Source: Alkalibacterium iburiense
GTDB taxonomy: Bacteria > Bacillota > Bacilli > Lactobacillales > Carnobacteriaceae_A
DNA length: 52,158 nucleotides
Assembly: GCF_039521845.1 (NCBI RefSeq)
Contig: NZ_BAAACW010000128.1
Span: forward strand, 1-52,158
Direction of reading: 5' to 3'
The notes below the pieces were generated by a model. It was given only the letters and a program-made list of their open reading frames with translations. It was not told where the DNA came from and ran no database searches. Of this stretch, positions 23,497 through 32,676 are shown piece by piece. Within the stretch, counting starts at the first letter, position 1; every line of letters starts with the position of its first letter. Position numbers and translations under genes: made by a program.

Positions 23497-25040
23497 CGAA
23501 TTAAAGATAAATTAATTCCCATGATTCGAAATAGAACTTTTTTGTTGCTTTTGTATTTTGAAAACAGGAAAAAACCAATGGCCAATAATAAGATGTAAGT
23601 CAGGGTATGTTGCAGGCGATCACTCATCGCAATGTCTAATTGGTAGTCGTATAGAAAAGACATAACAGGTTCTCCAAATAGTCCTGTAAAAAGAGTTAAC
23701 AGGCCAAAAGATAGAGTAATCCATTGATAGTAATCTTTGGGTTGATCCTTTTCGCGCACCTCTTTACTTAGCTGATTGTCTCCTACTAAAACAGACATTA
23801 ATTTAAAGCTGTATAAAACGGTACCTAAAGTAATGACATTTAGCAAAATATATAAAGGAGTGGAATAGATCCCACTGCCAATCAAGTTTTTAGAAATGGC
23901 TCCATTGAAAAAAGGCGCACCTGTCAGTCCTAACAAGCCAAGGACAAAAGACACCCCACTTATAGGCAGTGTTTTCATGACACCTTTGATTTCACTTATT
24001 TTTCTGGTTCCGTAATAACGAATCAAATCACCGGTTGCTAAGAATAAGGTGGACTTAAATAAAGAATGGGCTAGAATATGATACACACTCCCCCAGAATC
24101 CGTCTTCTGTTCCTGTAGCCATCCCAATAACAATTAATCCAATTTGAGAAATGGTAGAGTAGGCCAAAACCATATAAATATCATCTTCAATAAGAGCTCT
24201 TATAAAGCCGAAGATCCCAGAAATAAAACCAATAGCAAGTAAGAAAGAATTAATCGGAATCACACCGGAAAATAAAGTAACCACACGTAAAAACAGATAA
24301 AGGCCTGCCGCTTCATATATACCTGATAAAACAGCCGGAACTATCGGTGGAGCACTAGGTGCGCTGTAAGCTTTAGGCAGCCAGCCGTGTAAAGGGAACA
24401 ATGCAATTTTTGTACTCACTGCTGATAACAGAAAGCTGAAAGGAAGAATAAGGCTTCTAGGATTATCTACTTGAGTCAAGACTTCTGAAATCATATTTAA
24501 ATCAAAATAGCCGTAAGTTCGGTAAAGCATACCCGTTCCAAAGAGCCAGAAAGAGGATGAGATCACTGTGACAAATAAGTAAATCATGCTATTATATACG
24601 GCTTGCTTTTCACGGTTGGAAGTAATCAAAAGAGCAATAATAATAGTGGACACTTCCAGCAAGACATAGATATTAAATAAATCATTAGTCAAGAATAATA
24701 CTAAAACGAGAGATTCGAGTGTTAAGTATAAAAATCCTGTGTAATTATCAAAGTACTCAGTAAAATATCCATAAATATACAGGCCTAAAAACAACAAGGT
24801 CGTTATCCATATAAAGACAATTGTCAATTCATTCACACTTAACGTAATAGCTGCTAGTCCAGAGGAACTACCCAAATGATTGATAATACTGTCGCCTTGA
24901 TTCATTCGATAATATAAATAGGTTGCATACAGTACTATACCTATTTGTACAGCAATAACCCATCGTTTCGATTCTTTTTTTCCAAAAGTAAGGTGAGCGA
25001 CCCCAATAAGTATCGGGCATAATACGAGCCAATAAAGCAT
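23493..25040 (-). CDS. mrpD: MrpD/MnhD-like proton-conducting antiporter subunit
   Basis: 515 residues with about 14 membrane helices, related to complex I NuoN/M/L. Family motifs: LLEVSTIIIALLI with Glu (helix TM5; about 136), TKIALFPLHGWLPKAYSAPSAP (Lys in SAVSTKIALFPLHGWLP; about 217-240), and DIYMVLAYSTISQIG with Lys-free TM9 region. It would translocate protons in a Na+/H+ antiporter complex. Preceded 26 bases upstream by an MrpB-like gene and AGGAGG; MrpC, E, F and G genes are absent on either side. Whether two subunits can work alone is unclear; the rest may be elsewhere. Confidence 0.85.
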   Translation of the reverse strand: MLYWLVLCPILIGVAHLTFGKKESKRWVIAVQIGIVLYATYLYYRMNQGDSIINHLGSSSGLAAITLSVNELTIVFIWITTLLFLGLYIYGYFTEYFDNYTGFLYLTLESLVLVLFLTNDLFNIYVLLEVSTIIIALLITSNREKQAVYNSMIYLFVTVISSSFWLFGTGMLYRTYGYFDLNMISEVLTQVDNPRSLILPFSFLLSAVSTKIALFPLHGWLPKAYSAPSAPPIVPAVLSGIYEAAGLYLFLRVVTLFSGVIPINSFLLAIGFISGIFGFIRALIEDDIYMVLAYSTISQIGLIVIGMATGTEDGFWGSVYHILAHSLFKSTLFLATGDLIRYYGTRKISEIKGVMKTLPISGVSFVLGLLGLTGAPFFNGAISKNLIGSGIYSTPLYILLNVITLGTVLYSFKLMSVLVGDNQLSKEVREKDQPKDYYQWITLSFGLLTLFTGLFGEPVMSFLYDYQLDIAMSDRLQHTLTYILLLAIGFFLFSKYKSNKKVLFRIMGINLSLIR

Positions 25041-25066
25041 AATGGTCCTCCTTTCCTTTATGATTT

Positions 25067-25798
25067 TTACGTATGCTCTTCGTGTTTGCTTTCTGTTTGT
25101 TCAGCCCCTTCATAGTAAATAAACCAGTTTATTATAATAGAAAACCCGGCAAATACTTTTAATCCAATTAAGGTGTTCATAATAATGAGATACACTTGAT
25201 CAGGTAAGAGCTGGTTAATAAGTGGTATCTCCATAAATATAGAAAAAGCTGGGACTAAAATGATGCCCAGAAAAAGCATAAATTCTAGTTTTTCTAATTG
25301 ATCAATATTAATGAGTTGTTTTGGATAAATGATATAGCGAATAATAAACACAGTAGCTAAAACGGTCCCTCCTTGGAAGCCGCCTCCGGGAGAAATATGA
25401 CCGTTAAGAATTAAATAAATCCCGTAGAATAAGGATAAGGGATAAACTACGCGCATAGGATAGATCACAAAGTCAGATCCTTTTGGATGTCCTAATCCTA
25501 TCTCTTCCACATTATCCTGTCTCTTTTTCCCACCAGATCCGGATATATTAATGACTTCCATAATACACACCAGCAGCATCAGCGCTTCAAAGATAGTATC
25601 AAACATGCGGAAATTTAGATAAATTGCCGTAACACCATTTTCCGCACCTGTTACTCTGTAATAATTATCGACTATCCAATCTTTAACAGGGGTATTTAAT
25701 TGTTCAGAGTAGTTTAAATATAAAAAGAGTACCGCTCCAATTCCTATTCCAACTAATACCAAATCCACAACTTTAATCCATCGACGGTTTTTAATCAT
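25067..25798 (-). CDS. mrpB: MrpB/MnhB-like subunit with MbhE-like N-terminal part
   Basis: 243 residues, six to seven membrane helices. Residues about 55-90 (TAIYLNFRMFDTIFEALML) match the segment that forms the C-terminus of Firmicutes MrpA or the separate MbhE subunit of archaeal Mrp-type complexes. The second half has VVYPLSLFYGIYLILNGH and SPGGGFQGGTVLATVF, the MnhB signature. So this is an MrpA-tail plus MrpB fusion, normal in archaeal-type Mrp arrangements. It is first in a two-gene unit with MrpD; the expected MrpC (NuoK-like) gene is missing between them. Ribosome site AAGGGGGGG. Confidence 0.82.
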   Translation of the reverse strand: MIKNRRWIKVVDLVLVGIGIGAVLFLYLNYSEQLNTPVKDWIVDNYYRVTGAENGVTAIYLNFRMFDTIFEALMLLVCIMEVINISGSGGKKRQDNVEEIGLGHPKGSDFVIYPMRVVYPLSLFYGIYLILNGHISPGGGFQGGTVLATVFIIRYIIYPKQLINIDQLEKLEFMLFLGIILVPAFSIFMEIPLINQLLPDQVYLIIMNTLIGLKVFAGFSIIINWFIYYEGAEQTESKHEEHT

Positions 25799-25990
25799 GT
25801 GGTCTGTCCCCCCCTTTTTTTTCAGTATGCAACTACTTATTCAGTATAGCGTTCACTATTAATGGTTTCAATCAAAGTATCCCTCCATTTAAGCACACCA
25901 AAGATAAGGGTTTCATTCCTTTATTAATCTTGTCACAGGAATGCCGATTATATAAATATGAAAGCACTTAATTAAGCAGGAGGTTATGTC

Positions 25991-27499
25991 GTGTTAAAAG
26001 GGACCAAAGCAATTAAAGAACTCACCTATGAGCTTGAGCAAGCTAAATCCTTACTCACTCAACACTTAGAACACCCTATTCAGTTATCGGTAGGTTCAAA
26101 AAACAAAGAAGTCAACCGTCTCATTCAGTCCATGAATGACGTGCTGATGTTGCAACAAGAAAAATACGAGGCACTGGCTATTAAGCATTCTGTAGTCACT
26201 GACTTAAACAATATAGGGACCTGGGACGGTGAGATTGTAGACGGTGAATTATCTGAAGATAGTGCCAATACATATAATGCCATCATGAGAAAAGAAGTAG
26301 GATACACAGATGAAGGAGACTTTCCCAATGTATTGAACAGTTGGCTAAAAACTGTTGCAGCGGAGGACAAAGAAAGAGTGTCCGAAGCGTATCAGAAGCT
26401 TCTTGATTACGATGAACCTTATGATCTTGAATACCGGAGTCTCACGAAAGATAATAGAGCAGAATGGGTTCATGTCAGGGCAAAGGTTTTAAGAGATGAC
26501 GACGGTAAAGCCTACCGTCATATTGGGACCTTAAGAAACCTTAATGAAAGCAGAGAGAATCAGGATCAGATACTTACCCTGCTGTCCCGTTTGGATTTGA
26601 TTGAACAATCCCTTCATCTCAGTCTAAACACTCTAGAAGGAGCGTGGGGCATCGACTTGAGCTCTGAGGAGTCAAGTGGAGAAACGTCCTGGTATTCTCC
26701 TCAGTTCAAACGCCTTTTAGGCTATGAAGAATCAGACTATTTTGAACCAGATGTGGAAACATGGATGAACCATATCACTCCAGAGCACACGGAAAGAGTA
26801 CGTCAAGCTTTTCATTCTTATCTGTTTGATCACTCTGACTTAGAGGAGTTTAACACGCATTTTGAGATGAAAACGAAAGATGAGTCTGTGAGATGGTTTA
26901 GTCTAACAGCTGTTAAACAGTGTGACGAGCAGAATCATCCCCTCATATTGGCAGGAGTCTTAAGAGACATCGATTATGAAAGAGGACGTCAAAATGACAA
27001 TGACCGTATCGAACACAATGTGGATTCATTCACTCATACATTAAGTGAATTGGCTGAACATATTCAAAACATTTCCAAGGATGCCTCAGATTTGGCTATC
27101 GAAAATAAAGTGACCGTTCGTTCATCGGAAAAAGCGAGAGAGAATATCGAATCCACTCAAGCTGTCGCCCATTTGATTAAAGAAATATCTGAACAAACCA
27201 ACTTGCTGGGATTAAATGCATCCATTGAAGCGGCTCAAGCAGGTGAACACGGTCGTGGATTCAGTGTCGTTGCCCAAGAAATTCAAAAACTTTCTCACAA
27301 CACAGCAGATGCCGTTAAGCAAATTGAAACTATACTAGACACTATAAAAGAATCTGTTCTGGAAATCGTTACCAGTATTGAAACCATGAGTGATAAAATT
27401 CAAACTCAAGCATCTTTAACAAAAGACATCGACCAGAAAACACACTTAATCAACCAACATTCAGAAGACCTCCTGTTAATGATAAAACAGTTCAAGTGA
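25991..27499 (+). CDS. Soluble PAS-containing chemoreceptor-like protein
   Basis: 502 residues, no membrane segment. Two PAS domains (about 70-190 and 210-330): the first ends in AYRHIGTLRNLNE and the second contains WYSPQFKRLLGYEESD and LAGVLRDIDYE, the PAC-type endings. The C-terminal 160 residues form a short MCP signalling hairpin whose tip reads EQTNLLGLNASIEAAQAG and HGRGFSVVAQEIQKLS, close to the CheA/CheW contact consensus. No methylation helices of full length and no chemotaxis genes nearby. Could sense redox or small molecules via PAS. Starts at GTG with AGGAGG 7 bases upstream; flanked by a terminator. Confidence 0.82.
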   Translation: MLKGTKAIKELTYELEQAKSLLTQHLEHPIQLSVGSKNKEVNRLIQSMNDVLMLQQEKYEALAIKHSVVTDLNNIGTWDGEIVDGELSEDSANTYNAIMRKEVGYTDEGDFPNVLNSWLKTVAAEDKERVSEAYQKLLDYDEPYDLEYRSLTKDNRAEWVHVRAKVLRDDDGKAYRHIGTLRNLNESRENQDQILTLLSRLDLIEQSLHLSLNTLEGAWGIDLSSEESSGETSWYSPQFKRLLGYEESDYFEPDVETWMNHITPEHTERVRQAFHSYLFDHSDLEEFNTHFEMKTKDESVRWFSLTAVKQCDEQNHPLILAGVLRDIDYERGRQNDNDRIEHNVDSFTHTLSELAEHIQNISKDASDLAIENKVTVRSSEKARENIESTQAVAHLIKEISEQTNLLGLNASIEAAQAGEHGRGFSVVAQEIQKLSHNTADAVKQIETILDTIKESVLEIVTSIETMSDKIQTQASLTKDIDQKTHLINQHSEDLLLMIKQFK

Positions 27500-27587
27500 A
27501 ACGAATTTCCAGTTACAAGCCCTACTGGTGGGGTCATGAAGTCCAAGCTGTAAAAGATTTTTTAAAAAATAGAACAGGCTCTTAAAG

Positions 27588-27640
27588 AAACAGGGCTGTC
27601 TATACATTCTAGAGAATGGTAAAGACAACCCTGTTTTTTT
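27588..27640 (+). terminator. Terminator of the PAS-chemoreceptor gene
   Basis: AAACAGGG.TGTCT pairs with AGACA.CCCTGTTT, followed by T residues. It sits between convergent genes. Confidence 0.75.
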
Positions 27641-27643
27641 GAT

Positions 27644-28843
27644 TTAGTTATCTGCTAACGACGAGTAATTCATTGCTACTCCGACAAAGAGTTTGACACC
27701 GGTTAAAAAGCTATCCTCGTCCAATGCAAACTTTGGATGATGGTGCGGGTAATCATAGCCTTTTTCAGCATTTCCTGCTCCTATCCAAATATAGGTACTC
27801 GGAACAATTTCTGAAAAGGCAGAAAAGTCTTCTCCTCCTAAAGATGGCGGTAACTCTTCTATCTGATCAGGAAAGAGCTCTTCCGCAATGCTTTTGACAA
27901 TCTCCGTTGTCTTTTCGTCATTTTGAACAGCGCTGTAGCCCATAGTGTAGTTTAAATCATAGGTCGCACCGTAGGCATCACAGCTCGCTTTTACAATCCG
28001 CTCAAATTCCTCTGCAATGATTTCACGGTCTTTGGAATCATTTGTACGCACACTTCCACCCAGGAAGGCTGTATCCGGAATAACGTTCAGTCCGTCTCTT
28101 GAGCCCGCCTGGAAAACAGTATTGGAAATGACACTGGCGTTTAAAGGATTCAATTTTCTAGATATGATGGTCTGCATTTTGTTTAAAATGTCTCCGCCCA
28201 CAATAATAGGATCCACACTGCTATTAGGATAAGCCGCATGGCCACCTTTACCGTATATCGTTAACTCATACAAATCTGAATTTCCTGTATTTGGTCCGCT
28301 TTTAATATCAATGGTTCCAAGAGGCATCGTTGAGAATAAATGGTGACCATAAATAAAGTCAAAATCATCAAAAATGCCCGTCGCTACCATTTCTTGAGCT
28401 CCACCAGGGGGCAATTCTTCCGCATGCTGGAAAATGCTGTAAACCGTTCCTTCTATTTCTTCTGCGTGCTCAGCTAAAAACTGAGTGGCTACCATTAAAA
28501 TAGCCGTATGCCCATCGTGGCCGCACGCATGCATTTTCCCGTCAACAGTCGATTGAAATGCTAATTCATCTCTTTGTTCCTGAATAGGTAAAGCATCAAT
28601 ATCTGCCCGCAAACCGATTGTCTTACCCGGTTTTCCCCCTTCAATTTTTACCAAGACAGATGTTTCAGTAGGCCTTGTAACCTCCACATTCGACAGCTTA
28701 CTCATCTCATCATAAATAAACTGACTCGTCTCATATTCTTGAAAAGACAATTCCGGATGCTGATGTAAATAGCGGCGGTATTCAATAACCTGGTCTTTTC
28801 TGGCTTCAATATCTTTCAGCCATTCTTCTTTTAATCCAATCAT
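27644..28843 (-). CDS. M20-family amidohydrolase (N-acyl amino acid or aminobenzoyl-glutamate type)
   Basis: 399 residues. Di-metal site: HACGHDGH (His105-His112 region, with Cys107), EELPPGGAQEM (Glu pair near 142), GHH near 167, and GGEDFSAF near 348. A lid domain (about 185-300) with GGHAAYPNSSVDP is present. The family cleaves N-acyl-amino acids, peptidyl amides or p-aminobenzoyl-glutamate in the cytoplasm. It lies 19 bases downstream of an AbgT-type transporter gene, the AbgT-hydrolase arrangement of p-aminobenzoyl-glutamate use, but that transporter is broken here. Appears intact. Confidence 0.88.
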   Translation of the reverse strand: MIGLKEEWLKDIEARKDQVIEYRRYLHQHPELSFQEYETSQFIYDEMSKLSNVEVTRPTETSVLVKIEGGKPGKTIGLRADIDALPIQEQRDELAFQSTVDGKMHACGHDGHTAILMVATQFLAEHAEEIEGTVYSIFQHAEELPPGGAQEMVATGIFDDFDFIYGHHLFSTMPLGTIDIKSGPNTGNSDLYELTIYGKGGHAAYPNSSVDPIIVGGDILNKMQTIISRKLNPLNASVISNTVFQAGSRDGLNVIPDTAFLGGSVRTNDSKDREIIAEEFERIVKASCDAYGATYDLNYTMGYSAVQNDEKTTEIVKSIAEELFPDQIEELPPSLGGEDFSAFSEIVPSTYIWIGAGNAEKGYDYPHHHPKFALDEDSFLTGVKLFVGVAMNYSSLADN

Positions 28844-28862
28844 TAGTCACACATTTCCTTTC

Positions 28863-30383
28863 TTATAAAAGTACTGGACTGTTTGGTCCAAGTGGTAAAT
28901 TCAGTAAATACCATACAATAATTAATACGGTCCAAATAATTCCTATGGCAACTGAGTAAGGCAAGGTATTAGCCATAAGCGTTCCAATACCAGCTTTTTT
29001 ATCATATTTCTGAATGGTTGCCAGTAATAAAGGCATATAAGGCATCATCGGGGATAATGGGTTGGTAATAGAATCCCCTATTCTGTAGGCGATTTGCGTA
29101 AAGGCTGGGTGGAAGTCTAAAAGCATGAACATTGGGATAAAAATAGGAGCTAAAATAGCTCACTTGGAACTCGCCCTTCCAATGAACAGATTGATAATCG
29201 CTGTTAATCCAATGAAGCCGACAACCAACACCATCCCACTTTGATCTTGTAGCAAGTCTGCTCCTGAAACAGCTAGTATCGTCCCTAAGTTACTCCATTC
29301 AAAGTAAGCCATCATTTGAGCAGCAAAGAAAACAATGACAATGAAGCTTCCCATTGAAGACATAGAATCCGAAAGCATTTTTGAAAATTCTCTCGAGTTT
29401 TTCATTGTTCCCGCAGCGAGGGCATAAACTAAGCCAAGAATAAAGAAGAGAATGGTCATAATAAGCCCTATGCCATTCATTAAAGGAGAGTCATTGACTA
29501 TGCTTCCTGTTTCCTGATTTCTCAGTAGGCCACTGGATGGCACGGTCAAAGCGACAAGAGCTAACACAACAAGGACAAAACTCCAGTTAGCCCACTTAAT
29601 GGCTTTTCTTTCTCTATCACTAAACTCTTTCGCTTCTTGAATCTTCTGACCTTCAGGTTTGTATTCACCCATACGGGGCAGTGTATATTTTTTAAGTATC
29701 CAATAAATCACAACAAGTAAAACAGGGGCTGAAAAAGCAATAAAATAGTAGTTCATTAACACATTTAAGCTGATACTGCCATCCACTAAGGCCGCTGCGG
29801 GCTCGGTAAAGGCATAAACTAATGCATCTGACATCCCCGGAATCAAGTTAGCCGCAAAGCCGCCTAAGGGAGCCACGTATCCCACAATAGCTCCAGCCAC
29901 TGGATGGTAACCCATCTTAAGGAATATAATCGCTGCAAGAGGCGGAATAACGATTGGAGCCGCATCTCCGGCTACGTTACCTAATATCCCGACAAAGATA
30001 ATGACCCACAAGACTAAATTGCCGGGTGCTTTTTCAACAACGGATGTCAAAAGCAATTCAAAGTATCCGGATTGTTCAGCTAATCCAATTCCCAGCATAA
30101 CGACCAGAACGAGTCAGAGAGCGGGGAAGGCTGTGAAATTAGTAACCGCCTCTTCAATCATTCGAATCAGATTGGTTCGCGTCAGTAAACTTTGGACTTG
30201 CACCACATCTCCACTTGCCGGATTAACCACTTCGACGCCCATCGCAGAAAGTATCCAAGAAGCTAATATGATAAGGACAATAAGTATAATAAATATCATA
30301 ACCGGATCGGGCATTTTATTTCCGGCTCGCTCAATCCCGCTCAGGACGCGTTCGACTATCCCGGTTTTTCTTTTCTCTTCCAT
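28863..30383 (-). pseudogene. abgT: AbgT-family transporter with two in-frame TGA codons
   Basis: One continuous frame of 507 codons matches AbgT transporters (p-aminobenzoyl-glutamate or antimetabolite export, about 500 residues). It begins MEEKRKTGIVERVLSG and includes PDPVMIFII, then FTAFPAL, a TGA (30116-30114), LVLVVMLGIGLAEQSG, a long intact middle, LFIGRASSK, a second TGA (29162-29160), and AILAPIFIPMFMLL to the end. The family has Gly at the first position and Trp (SAKWAIL) at the second, so both are simple nonsense changes. No reading-frame loss. TGA serves as a normal stop elsewhere in the window. The adjoining amidohydrolase remains intact. Confidence 0.9.
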
Positions 30384-30618
30384 CTGATTCTCTCCTCAAT
30401 CTTTAGCGCGACGAGAAAGATTACACTAAAGTATTTATTTTTATTAGTATACCATGAGAACATTATTATATATCCTTAATAAAGAAGCACTCTACTAATA
30501 AATATAAAATACTCTTTATAGGTCATGCAACTTAGTCGCCTTTTAAATACAAATAGCATCTGTTATTTATTTTTTACAAAGAATAGACGAATAATTTTAG
30601 ATAAATCGATTCTTTTCG

Positions 30619-30627
30619 TGCTACACT
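30619..30627 (+). promoter_or_regulatory. Extended -10 promoter for the pseudouridine synthase gene
   Basis: TG-C-TACACT at 30619-30627 is an extended -10, 22 bases before the start codon. The rest of 30384-30618 is AT-rich, with nothing else recognised. Confidence 0.45.
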
Positions 30628-30648
30628 ATAGAAAATATGTAAGAAAGA

Positions 30649-31539
30649 GTGAGACCCATTAAAAATAAACAGACATCAATTTATACGATTCAAGAAGCAA
30701 CCACTCTCCTGCCCTTTATGTTAGAAACCTTAAACAACAAAAGCCGTAATTCAGTCAAATCAATTTTAACTCGCGGACAAGTCAGTGTGGATGGAAAAAC
30801 AATCACCCAACACAACTACCCCCTTAAGCCTGGACAAGTCGTTGAGATTTTGAGTAATAAAGCAGCTATGAAGCAAAACGCCTTAACTGGTATTGAAATC
30901 CTGCATGAGGACAAAGATATTATTGTTATTAATAAAGACGCCGGTGTGCTTTCTATGTCCGGTAAAAATCCTAATGAGCTGAATGCCTACCGTCAACTGA
31001 ATGACTACGTCAAAGCAGATAATCCGACGAACCACATTTTTATCGTCCACCGACTCGACCGGGACACGTCTGGAGTTATGCTCTACGCTAAAACAGTGGA
31101 TGCCCAGCAAGCTTTACAGGAAAACTGGAAAAAAGTGGTCAAAGAGCGTACGTACACAGCCGTAGTCGAAGGAAAAGTCGTTAAAGAAGAAGGCACCATT
31201 ACCTCTTGGTTGATTGAAAATGATGCCATGCGCGTGTACTCTGGACCGAAAGAAAAAGGCGGCAAACACGCTGTTACCCATTACAAAAGAATCGACGGAA
31301 ACGAGACGTATTCTTTACTCGAAGTCGAACTAGAAACGGGAAGAAAGAATCAGATTCGTGTGCATTTACAAGATATCGGCCATCCGATTGTTCGGGATAA
31401 AAAATATGGCGCGAAAACTAATCCGCTTAAGCGTTTAGGCCTGCATGCCACAACGTTAGCCTTTATCCATCCCGCTACGGAAGAACTGAAGCGTTTCACC
31501 GTCAAGCCACCGAAAAGTTTCTTAAAATTAGTCAAATAA
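30649..31539 (+). CDS. RluA-family pseudouridine synthase with S4 domain
   Basis: 296 residues. An S4-type RNA-binding domain at the N-terminus (SVKSILTRGQVSVDGK, about 36-51) is followed by the catalytic domain: VIHEDKDIIVINKDAG-like strand (about 88-100), catalytic Asp in HRLDRDTSGVML (about 134), and the C-terminal GRKNQIRVHL. It isomerises uridine in 23S rRNA or tRNA; the RluA/RluC/RluD target cannot be told. The start is GTG at 30649 with a weak AAGAAAGA site; an ATT at 30658 is the only other nearby option. Confidence 0.88.
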   Translation: MRPIKNKQTSIYTIQEATTLLPFMLETLNNKSRNSVKSILTRGQVSVDGKTITQHNYPLKPGQVVEILSNKAAMKQNALTGIEILHEDKDIIVINKDAGVLSMSGKNPNELNAYRQLNDYVKADNPTNHIFIVHRLDRDTSGVMLYAKTVDAQQALQENWKKVVKERTYTAVVEGKVVKEEGTITSWLIENDAMRVYSGPKEKGGKHAVTHYKRIDGNETYSLLEVELETGRKNQIRVHLQDIGHPIVRDKKYGAKTNPLKRLGLHATTLAFIHPATEELKRFTVKPPKSFLKLVK

Positions 31540-31540
31540 A

Positions 31541-31590
31541 AAAATCGAACGCCCGACAATTTAGTCAAAAGGGCGTTCGATTTTTTTTTT
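31541..31590 (+). terminator. Bidirectional terminator
   Basis: A perfect 14-bp stem (31541-31554 with 31571-31584) is flanked by A and T runs on both sides. It ends the pseudouridine synthase gene and the opposing lipocalin-like gene. Confidence 0.9.
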
Positions 31591-32008
31591 AGACTTTTTT
31601 CCAGACTAATTGGCGTTCGGGATGCTGCACATTCGAAAGGTATAAAGTGTCACCTTCTAACCTAACCGAACGCGTCTGTTTTGTCCCAACATAAGACGGC
31701 AATAAACTCAATTCGACTTCAGTCGTCAACGTTTGTGCCTCTTCATCCAATGTCACCGGGCCCGTATAGGCATGGTAACCTCGTTCAGCCATTTCTCTTT
31801 CGGCTTCTGTATTAAACAATTTACCTTTATCTATTTCAGCATTTCTGTCTTTCGCCATGATGTGAACGGACAGCCGGCTATCTGGTGTCAGATAAATATA
31901 ACCTTCTGCATCTTCACCAAGCGGATATAAGATTTCTCCATTTTTATCTTCTAATTGATAGGACTCCAATTTCCACGTTGTTCCTTTTAACTGTTCTTCT
32001 AAACTCAC
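31589..32008 (-). CDS. Lipocalin-like domain protein
   Basis: 139 residues, cytoplasmic, no signal peptide. GTTWKLESYQLEDKNGE (9-25) is the opening of the bacterial lipocalin-like domain (GxW.L.S.e...dG), followed by YIYLTPDSRLSVHIMAKDR, YHAYTGPVTLDE and a beta-rich C-terminus ending ERQLVWKKV. These proteins form small barrels that bind hydrophobic ligands or act in tailoring reactions; no specific role can be given. It lies 26 bases after the kinase-like gene, so the pair plus malic enzyme may be one transcript. Confidence 0.7.
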   Translation of the reverse strand: MSLEEQLKGTTWKLESYQLEDKNGEILYPLGEDAEGYIYLTPDSRLSVHIMAKDRNAEIDKGKLFNTEAEREMAERGYHAYTGPVTLDEEAQTLTTEVELSLLPSYVGTKQTRSVRLEGDTLYLSNVQHPERQLVWKKV

Positions 32009-32034
32009 TACTATCAGGCTCCTTCTCTGCTATT

Positions 32035-32676
32035 TTAAAAAAGCGTATTTTTCTCAATTCTATACTCCTGATTGGAATTTTGAATCACTATATCAAAGTT
32101 CCGACTATAAGGATGCATGAACACATCATACTGGATGCGTCGGTGTTGATGGGAGTCGATGAGATACTCCTTTTTTGTCCCTCTCTCCGAAATATCCCGC
32201 TCCAGTCTTCTTTCCAGTTCTGTATCTGAATCCGTATAAAAATATAATGTTAAGTCAAATAAGTTGAGATTGACAAAGGCTGTGCTCATTCCCTCTACGA
32301 TAGTCACTTTTTTTGGTGCTATCCATTGACCGGTTACATAGTGATTGGTAATGGATAGGAAATCCTTCCCTTCTTTAAGCACCCGAAGATCTCTTTCCAA
32401 AATGGAAACAGCATGAGCAGCTGGGTGGCAAGCCGTCATTTTATACTTATAATCGATCCCCTCACAAGAATAAGGAATGAGTGAATATTTTCTTACATCC
32501 GATGATAGGATGTATGGGTCGGTGTTAAGATACGCTACCTTTTCTTTTCCTAACCCATTTATCAGTTCTTGTGTAAAAGTTGTTTTTCCTGATGCACCAT
32601 GTCCTGAGATACCAATCATAAGACGGTTCTCAGAAGAGTCTACTTTCTTTTGGATAGCATGAATCAGTTTCTCCAT
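32035..32676 (-). CDS. Uridine kinase-like P-loop kinase
   Basis: 213 residues. P-loop GHGASGKT (25-32), TDPYIL (53-58) in place of the DxFY acceptor motif of uridine kinases, and the LID segment RLERDISERG (about 155-164). Uridine kinases and related PRK-type enzymes have the same size and layout, phosphorylating uridine, cytidine or other small substrates. The substrate pocket differs from canonical Udk, so substrate is uncertain. It starts directly after the malic enzyme stop with no gap. Confidence 0.7.
   Translation of the reverse strand: MEKLIHAIQKKVDSSENRLMIGISGHGASGKTTFTQELINGLGKEKVAYLNTDPYILSSDVRKYSLIPYSCEGIDYKYKMTACHPAAHAVSILERDLRVLKEGKDFLSITNHYVTGQWIAPKKVTIVEGMSTAFVNLNLFDLTLYFYTDSDTELERRLERDISERGTKKEYLIDSHQHRRIQYDVFMHPYSRNFDIVIQNSNQEYRIEKNTLF

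Noticed and set aside
28863..30383. TGA recoded as tryptophan
   Set aside because: One TGA falls at a conserved Trp, but TGA is used as a functional stop elsewhere (for example MrpD at 23493 and the LytTR frame at 50656), and other genes here carry TAA and TAG nonsense codons.
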